From contig DADN01000210.1 of the NCBI GenBank assembly GCA_002509665.1, forward strand, positions 731-18,103: a stretch of DNA of 17,373 bases, given 5' to 3'. Within the stretch, counting starts at the first letter, position 1; every line of letters begins with the position of its first letter. The translations under genes and the position numbers were made by a program. Of the stretch, positions 6,669 to 14,415 are shown one piece after another. Below the pieces are notes generated by a model, which saw only the letters and a program-made list of their open reading frames with translations, did no database searches and had not been told where the DNA came from. The stretch comes from Methanobacterium sp. UBA8. Its GTDB lineage: Archaea; Methanobacteriota; Methanobacteria; Methanobacteriales; Methanobacteriaceae.

Positions 6669-7364
6669 TTATTTTATTACTCTGGTTTCCACCTGTCCGC
6701 CTGTAAGTTCGCTTAATTTTCTATCGAAGCTCTCCTGTAGGCCGCCAGGTACTTCAACCACAGCGATCCATGATCCGTCTTTTTGCCATTCCTCTTTCCT
6801 TGTTTTTCCAAAATCTGAAATTATAGAATACACTTTTCCTGCATAATCTCCTGGAATTCTAATTGCCACGTTTACATGTTCAAATCTTATTGGTATTTTA
6901 ACACGAATGGCCTTAAGGACAATATTTATCTGTTCATCAACACTTTTAAATGGATCAATGTGAACTTTAGCCTCTTCCATGGCTTTTTCAATTCTCCTGG
7001 CAGGATGAGGAAGTTTTGTCTGTGGATTTATGGCTTCTCTTGTTATTTTTGCAATTATTTTTTTTCTTTTCTCTTCTAACATTTCTTTTCGCTGCTGGGC
7101 AGTTAGCTGTACACTGCCTTTTTTAATTATTAATGCTGCAGCTTCTAGAGGGTCTGTACTACTAAAAGCTTTATTCATTGATTCTTCAGATGCTTTATCT
7201 CCCTTCTTAACATCTTTAAATATTTCCTCAACAGCGAGTATTTCTTCAACTGGTATATCTTTGCCTCTTTTAAACTCGGAAGCAAGATCTGGATCTACTA
7301 ATATTTCAAAACGTTCTCCGTAGTACTCCAGACGGGCTATAACTGAATCTTCAAGAGTGACCAT
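6669..7364 (-). CDS. sbds: SBDS-family ribosome maturation protein
   Basis: SBDS (Sdo1 in yeast) acts in the last steps of large-subunit maturation; in eukaryotes it works with an EF-2-like GTPase to release eIF6/Tif6. The 231-residue protein has the three-part plan: the N-terminal FYSH domain (about 1-88, with [19 protein letters not shown]), a helical middle domain with the strongly conserved [17 protein letters not shown] (about 113-129), and a C-terminal ferredoxin-like domain. The length is typical of archaea. The start codon is 3 nt after the psmA stop, and its ribosome binding site GAGGAG is made of the last Glu codons of the psmA tail, so the two are tightly coupled. Confidence 0.96.
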   Translation of the reverse strand: MVTLEDSVIARLEYYGERFEILVDPDLASEFKRGKDIPVEEILAVEEIFKDVKKGDKASEESMNKAFSSTDPLEAAALIIKKGSVQLTAQQRKEMLEEKRKKIIAKITREAINPQTKLPHPARRIEKAMEEAKVHIDPFKSVDEQINIVLKAIRVKIPIRFEHVNVAIRIPGDYAGKVYSIISDFGKTRKEEWQKDGSWIAVVEVPGGLQESFDRKLSELTGGQVETRVIK

Positions 7365-7367
7365 TTT

Positions 7368-8144
<777 letters not shown>

Positions 8145-8352
8145 ATATATACCTCTCTATTATTTTTCGATCTACTAAATGAATTTAATTTCTAAATATA
8201 ACTTATACTAGATTTAATACTTTACTTATATGTATTTATTTATTAAATTAATTAAAACTACTCATTTAAATTCAGTTTTAGATATAAGTTAAAAGGGTAA
8301 TAATAGCGAATTTAAACGAATTCAGATTTAAATTAAAAACTATTTATTTATG
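8145..8352 (-). promoter_or_regulatory. Probable promoter region of psmA and downstream genes
   Basis: The 208-nt gap between Pop5 and psmA is very AT-rich. On the minus strand TATA-like stretches occur around 8281-8290 (AACTTATATC), 8224-8233 (ACATATAAGT) and 8196-8210 (TATAAGTTATATTTA); the last would give a leader of roughly 30 nt. I cannot choose between them. Confidence 0.35.
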
Positions 8353-8724
8353 TTATTTTTCTAGTTTAATAAACTTTTTTATTCCGGCTTTGATTGTTCC
8401 TGAAATACCGATGGTATGAAAGACTACTCGTTTGCCTTTAAATTTATTTACAAGTAAGATCGCTGCTCTTACTGAACTTACTTCACTTCTATTGCACTGA
8501 AGGATCCCTTTAATTATGTTCCTTTCATCAGATGATTTGGAGGACCAGACCCTCATAACCCACAGATCAAATTTGCTGGTCTTACATTCACCGTGGAAAT
8601 TCAATGAAGCTTCCCATACCAGCGGGATCACATCTTCTTTACATAAAGGTACTTCGGATATAGCTTCAAATGAGATGTATCTTTTATCATTTCTAAGTGT
8701 AGGGGGCAGTATTTTAAGTTTCAT
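8353..8724 (-). CDS. rnp2: Ribonuclease P protein component 2 (Pop5)
   Basis: Pop5 pairs with Rpp30 and binds the catalytic domain of archaeal RNase P RNA, supporting tRNA 5' end maturation. The protein has 123 residues: an N-terminal KLKILPPTLRNDKRYISFE, the typical Pop5/Rpp14 start; a central beta-alpha region with GECKTSKFDLWVMRVW; and the C-terminal VVFHTIGISGTIKAG (conserved GISGTI). An upstream GTG at 8733 would add three residues, but GGTGA lies 5 nt before ATG 8722-8724, so the shorter start is chosen. There is 1 nt between the rpp30 stop and this start, indicating coupling. A 208-nt gap follows before psmA. Confidence 0.94.
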   Translation of the reverse strand: MKLKILPPTLRNDKRYISFEAISEVPLCKEDVIPLVWEASLNFHGECKTSKFDLWVMRVWSSKSSDERNIIKGILQCNRSEVSSVRAAILLVNKFKGKRVVFHTIGISGTIKAGIKKFIKLEK

Positions 8725-8725
8725 C

Positions 8726-9403
8726 TTAATCACCCTGTTCTATAGTTCTAGCCCCTTGTACTATCACGTTCTTCCTTATCCTGCTTCGTTTTATTATATC
8801 TGCCGGATTTTTAGATAATGAACTTATAATTTCGTCATGAGTCATCTCCAGACAGCCTGCAAATGCAATTATATCTTCAGGGGTTCTGAGATCATATAAC
8901 GAGTAAGCATTACTTGTAATTATTAATGGAAATTTGAATTTGCGCTGCAGCTTAAGAATTTGCCTGAATTGACTCAGAATTTTTGCTCTTAGTGATAAAC
9001 GTGTTTTAATCATAGGATTAATGCTGAGTTCAATTGCAACATTATTTTGCGAGGCTTCCTTTGCAAGTACGTGGTTTATTCCACTGTCTCTCCTATTTTT
9101 GTAGGGATGTGCCAGTATATCGACCCGCGGGTCTTCACACGCAGCTCTATTTATTTTAATATCCCCACCGTTTACTATCACAACGTCGCTGCGTTCTCTA
9201 AATTTTTGAACCTTTTTTCTTAAGTCATCTGGATTTTTTGCATAAATTTCAACACCGGTCCAGATGCTGAAATCATCTTGGGGGTTGATATCATCTGGTT
9301 TATTATAATTCCTGGAAGATTGTATAAGTGCAATTCCGTTGTATCCGAGCCGTTTGGCTTCTTCGGCTAACTGACTATTGTGAACATGAAAATCAAAAAA
9401 CAT
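8726..9403 (-). CDS. rnp3: Ribonuclease P protein component 3 (Rpp30)
   Basis: Rpp30 is a TIM-barrel RNase P protein that forms a heterotetramer with Pop5 and binds the catalytic domain of the RNase P RNA. The 225-residue protein begins MFFDFHVH, a PHP-like first strand, and carries VDILAHPYKNRRDSGINHVL (about 114-133) and VAIELSINP (136-144), both conserved in the family. It ends with a helical segment containing NPADIIKRSRIRKN. The length is typical of archaea. It lies 2 nt after the DUF54 gene and 1 nt before Pop5, in an RNase P protein block that is well conserved beside rpl15e. The RNase P RNA gene is not in the window. Confidence 0.95.
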   Translation of the reverse strand: MFFDFHVHNSQLAEEAKRLGYNGIALIQSSRNYNKPDDINPQDDFSIWTGVEIYAKNPDDLRKKVQKFRERSDVVIVNGGDIKINRAACEDPRVDILAHPYKNRRDSGINHVLAKEASQNNVAIELSINPMIKTRLSLRAKILSQFRQILKLQRKFKFPLIITSNAYSLYDLRTPEDIIAFAGCLEMTHDEIISSLSKNPADIIKRSRIRKNVIVQGARTIEQGD

Positions 9404-9405
9404 AA

Positions 9406-9828
9406 TTATACACCGAAAATATCCTTTGCAACTTCAATCGCGTTTTCTTTTTTTGCAGGATAAGCAGCTACATTTATTTTAACGTGTATGGCATCTCCAT
9501 GTTCAACTATTTTTAAATCTCCAAGATAAGCTCTTTGTTTATTAAACCTTAAGAATAAATTTCCGCGCTCATCCATTTTATTTTCCAGTTCACTGCGAAG
9601 TTGTTTTTTACTGGGAGCGTCAATTTGTTTTAATATCTCGATAAATTCTTTAATTTCACGATTTTTGCTGATTTTATTGTGTAATATTAAAACAGGATTC
9701 TTAAAATAGCCTTCTGTAGTATCAGTTTGAGGATGAGAATTGGGAAAGAGAGTTTGGATTGCTTCTTTCACCTTTTCCTCATTTTCTGTTCCATAAACAA
9801 ATACACGATATGAAATGTTATGGATCAT
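9406..9828 (-). CDS. DUF54/RNA_bind family protein, predicted RNA-binding exosome associate
   Basis: The 140-residue protein matches the archaeal COG1325 family (RNA_bind, formerly DUF54), placed by gene context among predicted exosome-linked proteins. Visible features are the N-terminal strand HNISYRVFVYGTE, the central helix with KQLRSELENKMDERG, and the basic stretch LFLRFNKQRAYLG, which fits RNA contact, followed by two final strands ending in DIFGV. There are no cysteines or membrane segments. It sits 42 nt after rpl15e and 2 nt before rpp30, so it is transcribed with ribosomal and RNase P proteins. Binding to RNA is a family prediction; the exact job is unknown. Confidence 0.85.
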   Translation of the reverse strand: MIHNISYRVFVYGTENEEKVKEAIQTLFPNSHPQTDTTEGYFKNPVLILHNKISKNREIKEFIEILKQIDAPSKKQLRSELENKMDERGNLFLRFNKQRAYLGDLKIVEHGDAIHVKINVAAYPAKKENAIEVAKDIFGV

Positions 9829-9870
9829 GGATATTTTTCCTTTATTTTGCTAAAAAAAATAATTTAAGGC

Positions 9871-10416
9871 TTATCTTGCCTTTTCTGCGCCTTTACCTTT
9901 TCCTCGAAGTCCACGGGTCTTTTTACCTTCACTTGTGAGTCCACGAAGCGCACGGCTTGTGTGTTGATTTTCACAGATCCAGTTTATGTTTTTATCATTT
10001 TTAATTGATGGACTGCTTGGATCAACTAATATGACTTCAAAAAACTTGAATTTTCCGTCTTCCCATACCCAGTATGAGTTTAAAACTTCTAAGTTAGGGT
10101 ACCTTTTGGCTACTCTTTCTTCTGCTATCCTTTTAATGGATTTTGCAGGGGTTATTTTGTTGACACCCTGTCTTTTAGGTTTTCTACCGGCGGTGAATCT
10201 TGTTTTTCTTCTTCCACCTCTCCTAACCCGGGTCCTTACAACAACATATCCTTTTTTAGCTTTATATCCTAAAGACCTTGCTCTGTCAAGTCTTGTAGGT
10301 CTGTCTATTCTTTGAATTACGCTTTCCCTTCTCCATACAGGAGCTCTCTGTTGCATAAGCTCTTTTACGAAGGAATCGCTTGGATTTTTCCATGCGTCTC
10401 TTATATATTTATACAT
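9871..10416 (-). CDS. rpl15e: Large ribosomal subunit protein eL15 (L15e)
   Basis: This strongly basic 50S protein runs through 23S rRNA. With the start used here it has 181 residues, close to the family length. Hallmarks are [12 protein letters not shown] at the N-terminus, [20 protein letters not shown] (about 29-48), the Arg-rich segment [12 protein letters not shown], and the Gly/Lys/Arg-rich tail [13 protein letters not shown]. The frame is open up to an ATG at 10470, but that would add an 18-residue stretch lying in the structured leader; ATG 10414-10416 has a GAGGTG site upstream and gives the family N-terminus. It appears to be the first gene of the superoperon, with a TATA box about 105-112 nt upstream. 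Confidence 0.96.
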   Translation of the reverse strand: MYKYIRDAWKNPSDSFVKELMQQRAPVWRRESVIQRIDRPTRLDRARSLGYKAKKGYVVVRTRVRRGGRRKTRFTAGRKPKRQGVNKITPAKSIKRIAEERVAKRYPNLEVLNSYWVWEDGKFKFFEVILVDPSSPSIKNDKNINWICENQHTSRALRGLTSEGKKTRGLRGKGKGAEKAR

Positions 10417-10530
10417 TAAATAACACCTCTTTTGTTCAGCTTGCGCCACATCCATGGGATTATTTCCCAAAAAAAGTTGCTTGTCACCAGTTGGTGATGA
10501 TCAACTATTAGAATAAGTTAGTATAAAAAG
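10417..10530 (-). promoter_or_regulatory. rpl15e promoter and structured leader
   Basis: The minus strand has a good archaeal TATA box, TTTTATAC, at 10521-10528, which places the transcript start near 10498. At that point is the perfect palindrome TCACCA-AC-TGGTGA (10484-10497), flanked by AGTTG/CAACT (10475-10479 and 10502-10506). It is followed by a U7 run (10469-10475) and a second hairpin, TGGGA/TCCCA (10455-10459 with 10465-10469). AGTTG occurs twice on the plus strand (10475 and 10489), so alternative pairings exist. This could be a transcription factor operator over the start site, or a 5' leader hairpin with attenuator-like U run controlling ribosomal protein synthesis. Confidence 0.5.
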
Positions 10531-10658
10531 GTTGTGCTTTAAATAATCTGATTTTTTATTCATTTAAAATCATAATATCAAGTTATTTAAATTTTAAAAA
10601 AATAAAAATAGATGTAACAATTTATTAAAAATATTAGTATCAGGATATAAGTTACTAT

Positions 10659-10868
10659 TTAAGCTTTTGCAAGTTGATATGCATCGTAAGCGACATATAT
10701 TGCGTATATGAAATATATGATGCTAATAAATAGGCTTACTGCGCTTAATATTCCTATTACAATTGCAATAACGAAAAATATTATTCCCTTTTTAGTTTCT
10801 CCAGCTATTATTTGGCCTAATCCGGGGATTATGAAAGACAATATTGCGGCAATTATTGGGTTTACCAT
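10659..10868 (-). CDS. Small TM2-like membrane protein
   Basis: This 69-residue, very hydrophobic protein has three hydrophobic stretches: about residues 4-21 (with the SFIIPGLGQI motif), 28-44, and 45-60. The PGLGQ...G...KGI pattern at the first helix and turn is the mark of TM2-domain and related small archaeal/bacterial membrane proteins, whose function is mostly unknown. There are no catalytic residues or cysteines. A strong AAAGGAGGT site precedes the ATG by 7 nt, and a TATA-like GTTTAAATAC lies near 10914-10923 on the minus strand, so it is probably a separate, well-translated unit. It ends 242 nt before the rpl15e start and is not obviously part of the superoperon. Confidence 0.8.
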   Translation of the reverse strand: MVNPIIAAILSFIIPGLGQIIAGETKKGIIFFVIAIVIGILSAVSLFISIIYFIYAIYVAYDAYQLAKA

Positions 10869-11318
10869 TCTTTTTACCTCCTTTATGCGTATTGTATATA
10901 GTCTAATGGGGACTGTATTTAAACATTTGTAAAATATAGAAAAAATTAGGGCTTATTTTGGTATAAAATATTAATAAATGCTTTTTTAATTAATTATTTA
11001 GTATATAAAATGATTAATTAACAAATGATGTTATATTTAATTTATTTTATGTTTTTTAAGAAATTATATTTGTTATATGTAAATTTTATAAAATAATTTT
11101 TACATGTTTAGGTGGATTTATTCTTTAAAATTATTTTTGCACTATTTTGGTGATAAAATATGTATTTAATGTTTATTGATCTAAATAGTACTCAAAAAAT
11201 GGAATTTTACTTTGATTTCGATAGTCTAAAGAGATAAATATTTGTTTTGACCATGATTATGAATGATAGAAAAAGCACTGATCCAAGATCAAATTAAAAG
11301 AGGATAGTTAAAATAAAT
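10869..11318. other. 450-bp AT-rich spacer, one possible mini-ORF
   Basis: Between the TM2-like gene and the 7TM kinase the sequence is extremely AT-rich. Apart from the TM2 gene promoter elements (10870-10925) and the mini-ORF listed at 11160-11237, I found no open frame with a ribosome binding site, no strong hairpin and no repeat. Confidence 0.5.
11160..11237 (+). CDS. Possible 25-residue peptide (weak candidate)
   Basis: On the plus strand GGTGA at 11149-11153, the same ribosome binding site used by several neighbouring genes, stands 6 nt before an ATG that opens 25 codons ending in TAA. The peptide starts MYLMFIDLNSTQK and ends FDFDSLKR; it has no known motif. A TATA-like TTTATAAAAT lies near 11084-11094, giving a plausible leader. 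Chance occurrence in AT-rich DNA cannot be excluded. Confidence 0.22.
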   Translation: MYLMFIDLNSTQKMEFYFDFDSLKR

Positions 11319-13019
11319 TTAATCTTCTACAACAAACGTAATTTTGAACATAGTTCCATTTGTTGTATTAACTTCGACTTCAGCCCCTATTTGATCAGAA
11401 AGACTATATATTAATTTTAAACCTAAAGAATCTGATTTCTTGTAATCCAATCCTTTTGGAAGGCCTATTCCATTATCATTTACTATTAGGCTGTATTTGT
11501 TGCCTTTTAAATAAGATTTAACCATTAATCTGCCTTTTCTTCCATCTGGAAATGCATATTTTAAACTGTTAGAAATCAGCTCATTGAGAATTAATCCAAG
11601 GGGGATAGCTGTATCTATATCTAGTGTAATATCTTCAGTGTCTATATCTAATGTTATTTGATCGGGATTGCTTACATAGCTTTTGAAAATATCTGAAGCT
11701 AAAGTTTCAGGATAATCCCCAAAATTAATCTTTTTAAGATTATCGTGCTGGTACAAACGCTGATGGATAAATGCCATTGATTTAATCCGATTTTGGCTCT
11801 CTTTAAAAATTTCTATAACATCTTCATCGTCTATATGTCTTGATTGTAATTGAAGAAGGCTCTGTATAATCATGAAATTGTTTTTAACCCTGTGATGAAT
11901 TTCTTTCATCATCAGATCCTTTTCTTCCAGTGATTTTTTTAATTCATTCAAAATCTTTGATTTTGACGCCCCAGATTCTCTGAGGGCCTCTTCAAGTTTT
12001 TTGCGTTTATTTATATCTTGAATTATTAGTAAATGTCCCTGAAATATATCTTCATCATCGTAGATAGGGGTAATCTGAGCTTGAACCCATTGATTTAATG
12101 GTTCTCCTAAAAATACCTCTGATTCGGATTTACGTGCCATGTAAACTGATTTAAGTTCTTCGAATTTACCGAGAACTTCATCTGCACTTTTGTTAATATC
12201 ATCATGGCTTATATTTATTAGGCTGGCGGCTGAATTTACTTCCATTAACTTTTCATTATCATCAAAAACCAGAACTCCATTGACCATATTTTTAAACAGG
12301 ATTTTATGAGCTACTGGGAGAATATCCAGAAAATGGAACCTGAAAATACTTAAAGCGAGCAGCATTCCTGCTATAACAAGTGCAAATGGGGAGAAATCTA
12401 ACCCCACAATAGGAAGAACGTGGAATGCATAAAAACTGCTGAAAATTAATGGTATTAACCCAACCATTATTAAAATTAAAATCTGTTGACGATACTTTCT
12501 GGAAGACTTTATCAATGTTTTGATTAATATAATGAGCCCAACTATAGTTAGAGAGAAACTGTAGATCATGTTAATGAAGAAAACAGGGCCGTGTCCGTAA
12601 ATTAAAATAGCTCCCGGCTGATTAGAAGTTGGAATTATAACTGGCCACAGTAATCTATGCCATTCGTTTGTAAATGCTAGAACTATAACAATAAAGGGTA
12701 TAACGAAAAGAAGTTTAATATGAATTGGTTTTAAATATTTATCATAGTTTGTATAATTTAATACGAATATAAACCATAGAGGGGCAACCGTAGCTACTCC
12801 AAGGTAAGTAATTTTAATCCAGAATACCTTTGCCCATATTGCAATGCTGAAAAATTCTATTCCTGCCCCAAGGCACCATAAAAATATGGATAACATAAAA
12901 AAAATGAAGTAAGTATGTAATGTAGATGAACTTTTTCTGTAACTGTAAATACCCAGTGATAAAATGATGAAGGCACTTACCATTAGTAAAATGCCATAGG
13001 AGGAATACTGAAAGTTCAT
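11319..13019 (-). CDS. Sensor histidine kinase, 7TM sensor + PAS-like + HisKA_2 + HATPase
   Basis: This is a 566-residue membrane histidine kinase. The first about 230 residues form seven hydrophobic helices of the HisKA_7TM type (roughly 8-25, 35-55, 64-88, 102-118, 146-168, 178-196, 208-227). A PAS-like domain follows (about 240-337, ending in the DINKRKKLEEAL linker). The HisKA_2 dimerisation domain has EIHHRVKNN, the likely phosphoacceptor being the first His at 375 or its neighbour. The ATPase domain has NELISNSLKYAFP (479-491), NDNGIGLP (514-521) and SLGLKL (531-536). All key boxes are intact, so it should be active. There is no receiver domain and no response regulator gene nearby; the partner is unknown. 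The kinase core is closely related to that of the other kinase in the window. No clear ribosome binding site was found. Confidence 0.93.
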   Translation of the reverse strand: MNFQYSSYGILLMVSAFIILSLGIYSYRKSSSTLHTYFIFFMLSIFLWCLGAGIEFFSIAIWAKVFWIKITYLGVATVAPLWFIFVLNYTNYDKYLKPIHIKLLFVIPFIVIVLAFTNEWHRLLWPVIIPTSNQPGAILIYGHGPVFFINMIYSFSLTIVGLIILIKTLIKSSRKYRQQILILIMVGLIPLIFSSFYAFHVLPIVGLDFSPFALVIAGMLLALSIFRFHFLDILPVAHKILFKNMVNGVLVFDDNEKLMEVNSAASLINISHDDINKSADEVLGKFEELKSVYMARKSESEVFLGEPLNQWVQAQITPIYDDEDIFQGHLLIIQDINKRKKLEEALRESGASKSKILNELKKSLEEKDLMMKEIHHRVKNNFMIIQSLLQLQSRHIDDEDVIEIFKESQNRIKSMAFIHQRLYQHDNLKKINFGDYPETLASDIFKSYVSNPDQITLDIDTEDITLDIDTAIPLGLILNELISNSLKYAFPDGRKGRLMVKSYLKGNKYSLIVNDNGIGLPKGLDYKKSDSLGLKLIYSLSDQIGAEVEVNTTNGTMFKITFVVED

Positions 13020-13123
13020 GATTTTTCTTTTGTACTTCTTAAAATAAGTTTATTGGTTTTAAGCCGTATCATTATCTTATTAAGAATAAATAGGGGATTA
13101 TTAAAAAAAAGATATAGAAAAAG

Positions 13124-13471
13124 TTATTTAATACACTTTACCAGTTCAGGGTCTTCAAGTAGTTTATACAGTATTGCAACTGATTTGGTAAATGCTGGTT
13201 TCCCTGCAGTTAAAAGGACAACCCTTAAAGCGTCCATTATCTCGTCTTTTGTAATTCCGAGTTCTTTCATTCCACTTACCATTTGTTTTCGTATTGCTCT
13301 ATCATCAGAAGCTGCTGCATTTACTGCTATGGCTATTAACTTTTGAGTTTTATAATCAAGGGTTTTACCTGTATATGCGGCATTATTTAAATGTACAATT
13401 GCTTCATAAAGGTCTGGATAATCCTTTTTAACATGGGGCATTCCTTTGCTGAAAAATACTTCTTCTTTCAT
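13124..13471 (-). CDS. Carboxymuconolactone decarboxylase-family protein without the redox cysteines
   Basis: The protein is small, helical and cytoplasmic (115 residues from this start), of the CMD/AhpD-like fold. The core TQKLIAIAVNAAASDDRAIRKQM followed by GITKDEIMDALRVVLLTAGKPAF matches the family helices. AhpD-type members carry C-x2-C-x3-H at the position where this protein has DDRAIRKQ, so the peroxidase-type redox chemistry is not expected. It resembles the gamma-CMD group common in methanogens, whose substrate is unknown. ATG 13469-13471 is chosen because GGAG lies 9 nt upstream; ATGs at 13480 and 13486 would add three or five residues but lack a usable site. Its TATA box may be the AT-rich GTATAAAATTATAAATAAG around 13531-13549. 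Confidence 0.85.
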   Translation of the reverse strand: MKEEVFFSKGMPHVKKDYPDLYEAIVHLNNAAYTGKTLDYKTQKLIAIAVNAAASDDRAIRKQMVSGMKELGITKDEIMDALRVVLLTAGKPAFTKSVAILYKLLEDPELVKCIK

Positions 13472-13925
13472 TTTTTTCATCTCCATAGTCTAACTTAATC
13501 CTTTATTTTTTAGATACAATTGCTATTTGACTTATTTATAATTTTATACTCTAATAAGGCCTTAATTTTCGTGCTGAAGCAGATAATTTCAACCTGTTTT
13601 AGATATATTAATCTCAATCAAAGTATTATCTGATTTATTGAGATTCTACTCTTTTTTTTGTTTTTTCTCATATATCAACATGCTGTTTTATTACATAAAA
13701 TTATTGAAAATTAAATAAACTAAATTGAGTAAGTAATCTCAGAAATGAAATTATTAACTCATTAATTTCTAAAAAGAATTGAAAGAAATAGTATTCCTTG
13801 TTTTTACTGCCTTATATTTTTGCAATTATTGATTTGTTTTTGAATAATAATTAATATAAATGATACAATACATATTAAAATCATAAAAAATTAAGTATAT
13901 TTAATAACATGTTGTGGGTGAAATC
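13472..13925. other. 454-bp intergenic region between divergent genes
   Basis: This spacer separates the minus-strand CMD gene from the plus-strand zinc ribbon gene. It holds AT-rich promoter-like stretches for both: around 13531-13549 for CMD, and TTAATATAAAT at 13851-13861 for the zinc ribbon gene. It also holds the hairpin/T-run at 13610-13659. I saw no further open frame. Confidence 0.5.
13610..13659 (+). terminator. Hairpin plus T8 run reading on the plus strand
   Basis: AATCTCAAT (13610-13618) pairs perfectly with ATTGAGATT (13637-13645) around an 18-nt loop, and T8 follows at 13652-13659, then a further T6. This has the form of a terminator on the plus strand, yet no plus-strand gene lies before it. 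A TATA-like TTTATAATTTTATAC at about 13533-13547 would allow a short untranslated RNA of roughly 90 nt. Confidence 0.35.
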
Positions 13926-14063
13926 TTGAAATATGAAACTAGAAAATGTAACTATTGTGGCAAATCAGGCAGGGGGAAATTATATAAAAAGTTACGTTCG
14001 GATGAGAAAATTTGGATATGTCCAAAGTGTAGCAGAACTGAGCACATTACTTTATATAATTAA
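13926..14063 (+). CDS. Small zinc ribbon protein, function unknown
   Basis: A 45-residue protein was found by direct translation. It has Cys8, Cys11, Cys32 and Cys35 in the pattern C-x2-C-x20-C-x2-C (KCNYCGK ... WICPKCSR), the form of a rubredoxin-like or treble-clef zinc ribbon. The basic stretch GRGKLYKKLR between the knuckles would suit nucleic acid contact. The start is TTG at 13926-13928, with GGGTGA 4 nt upstream; TTG with a good site is also used by rpoP here. A different frame from ATG 13933 gives 61 residues with no motif and is judged a shadow. It is the only convincing plus-strand gene of the window and is followed by a terminator-like stem. Its role, perhaps in transcription or as a metal site protein, is not known. 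Confidence 0.65.
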   Translation: MKYETRKCNYCGKSGRGKLYKKLRSDEKIWICPKCSRTEHITLYN

Positions 14064-14071
14064 ATATTTTG

Positions 14072-14116
14072 AAAATAAGGGGGTCACTAAAAATAATAAA
14101 TTTGGGCTTATTTTTT
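14072..14116 (+). terminator. Terminator-like stem after the zinc ribbon gene
   Basis: AAAATAAG (14072-14079) is complementary to CTTATTTT (14107-14114), followed by further T residues. It begins 9 nt after the zinc ribbon stop on the same strand. The long loop (27 nt) makes it a weak hairpin, but the T6 run alone fits an archaeal terminator. Confidence 0.35.
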
Positions 14117-14211
14117 AATATAGAAGTATTATAACTTTCAAAATTGCATATAAAGCAGTATTAATATTTTAAACCGTAAAATTTATATGTAAAACCATAC
14201 ATTATTAATTT

Positions 14212-14308
14212 AGGTCAATATTATTGGATATTGATCTATCCCCTTTTAATTTATACTTTAAATATTAAGTGCCTGGACACCATGGTGCCTCCAGTTAGTG
14301 TCCAGGCA
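14212..14308. ncRNA. Two hairpins in the kinase/zinc-ribbon spacer; candidate structured RNA
   Basis: The first hairpin pairs 14212-14221 with 14228-14237 (10 bp including one G-T pair on the plus strand, 6-nt loop). The second pairs TGCCTGGACAC (14270-14280) perfectly with GTGTCCAGGCA (14298-14308) around a 17-nt loop and is very GC-rich for this genome. In the second, CTGGA (14273-14277) can instead pair with TCCAG (14290-14294), and CACCATGGTG (14278-14287) is self-complementary, so two exclusive folds exist. T-rich sequence follows at 14331-14345 on the plus strand. It may be a small RNA, or the convergent terminators of the kinase and zinc ribbon genes. Confidence 0.4.
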
Positions 14309-14415
14309 TACCTTTCAAAAACTAGTGGCATTTTTCTCTTTTTGTATATTAATTTCTTAGAAATTCCGCCTTTAATAATCTTCTTTTTAGCATTCTTTAA
14401 ATTATAAAAAATGCT

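Noticed and set aside
10417..10470. N-terminal extension of L15e by 18 residues from an upstream ATG
   Set aside because: The extension lies in the structured leader, has no ribosome binding site, and family members begin at MYKYIRDAW, where GAGGTG precedes the ATG.
11611..11657. Apparent in-frame 27-bp tandem duplication in the 7TM kinase (DQITLDIDT/EDITLDIDT)
   Set aside because: The sibling kinase has the same length in this segment, so there is no inserted copy; the similarity is more likely two natural beta strands with similar composition.
13933..14118. 61-residue plus-strand frame from ATG 13933
   Set aside because: It overlaps the TTG-started zinc ribbon frame, which has four well-spaced Cys and a proper ribosome binding site; this frame has no motif and the site is too far.
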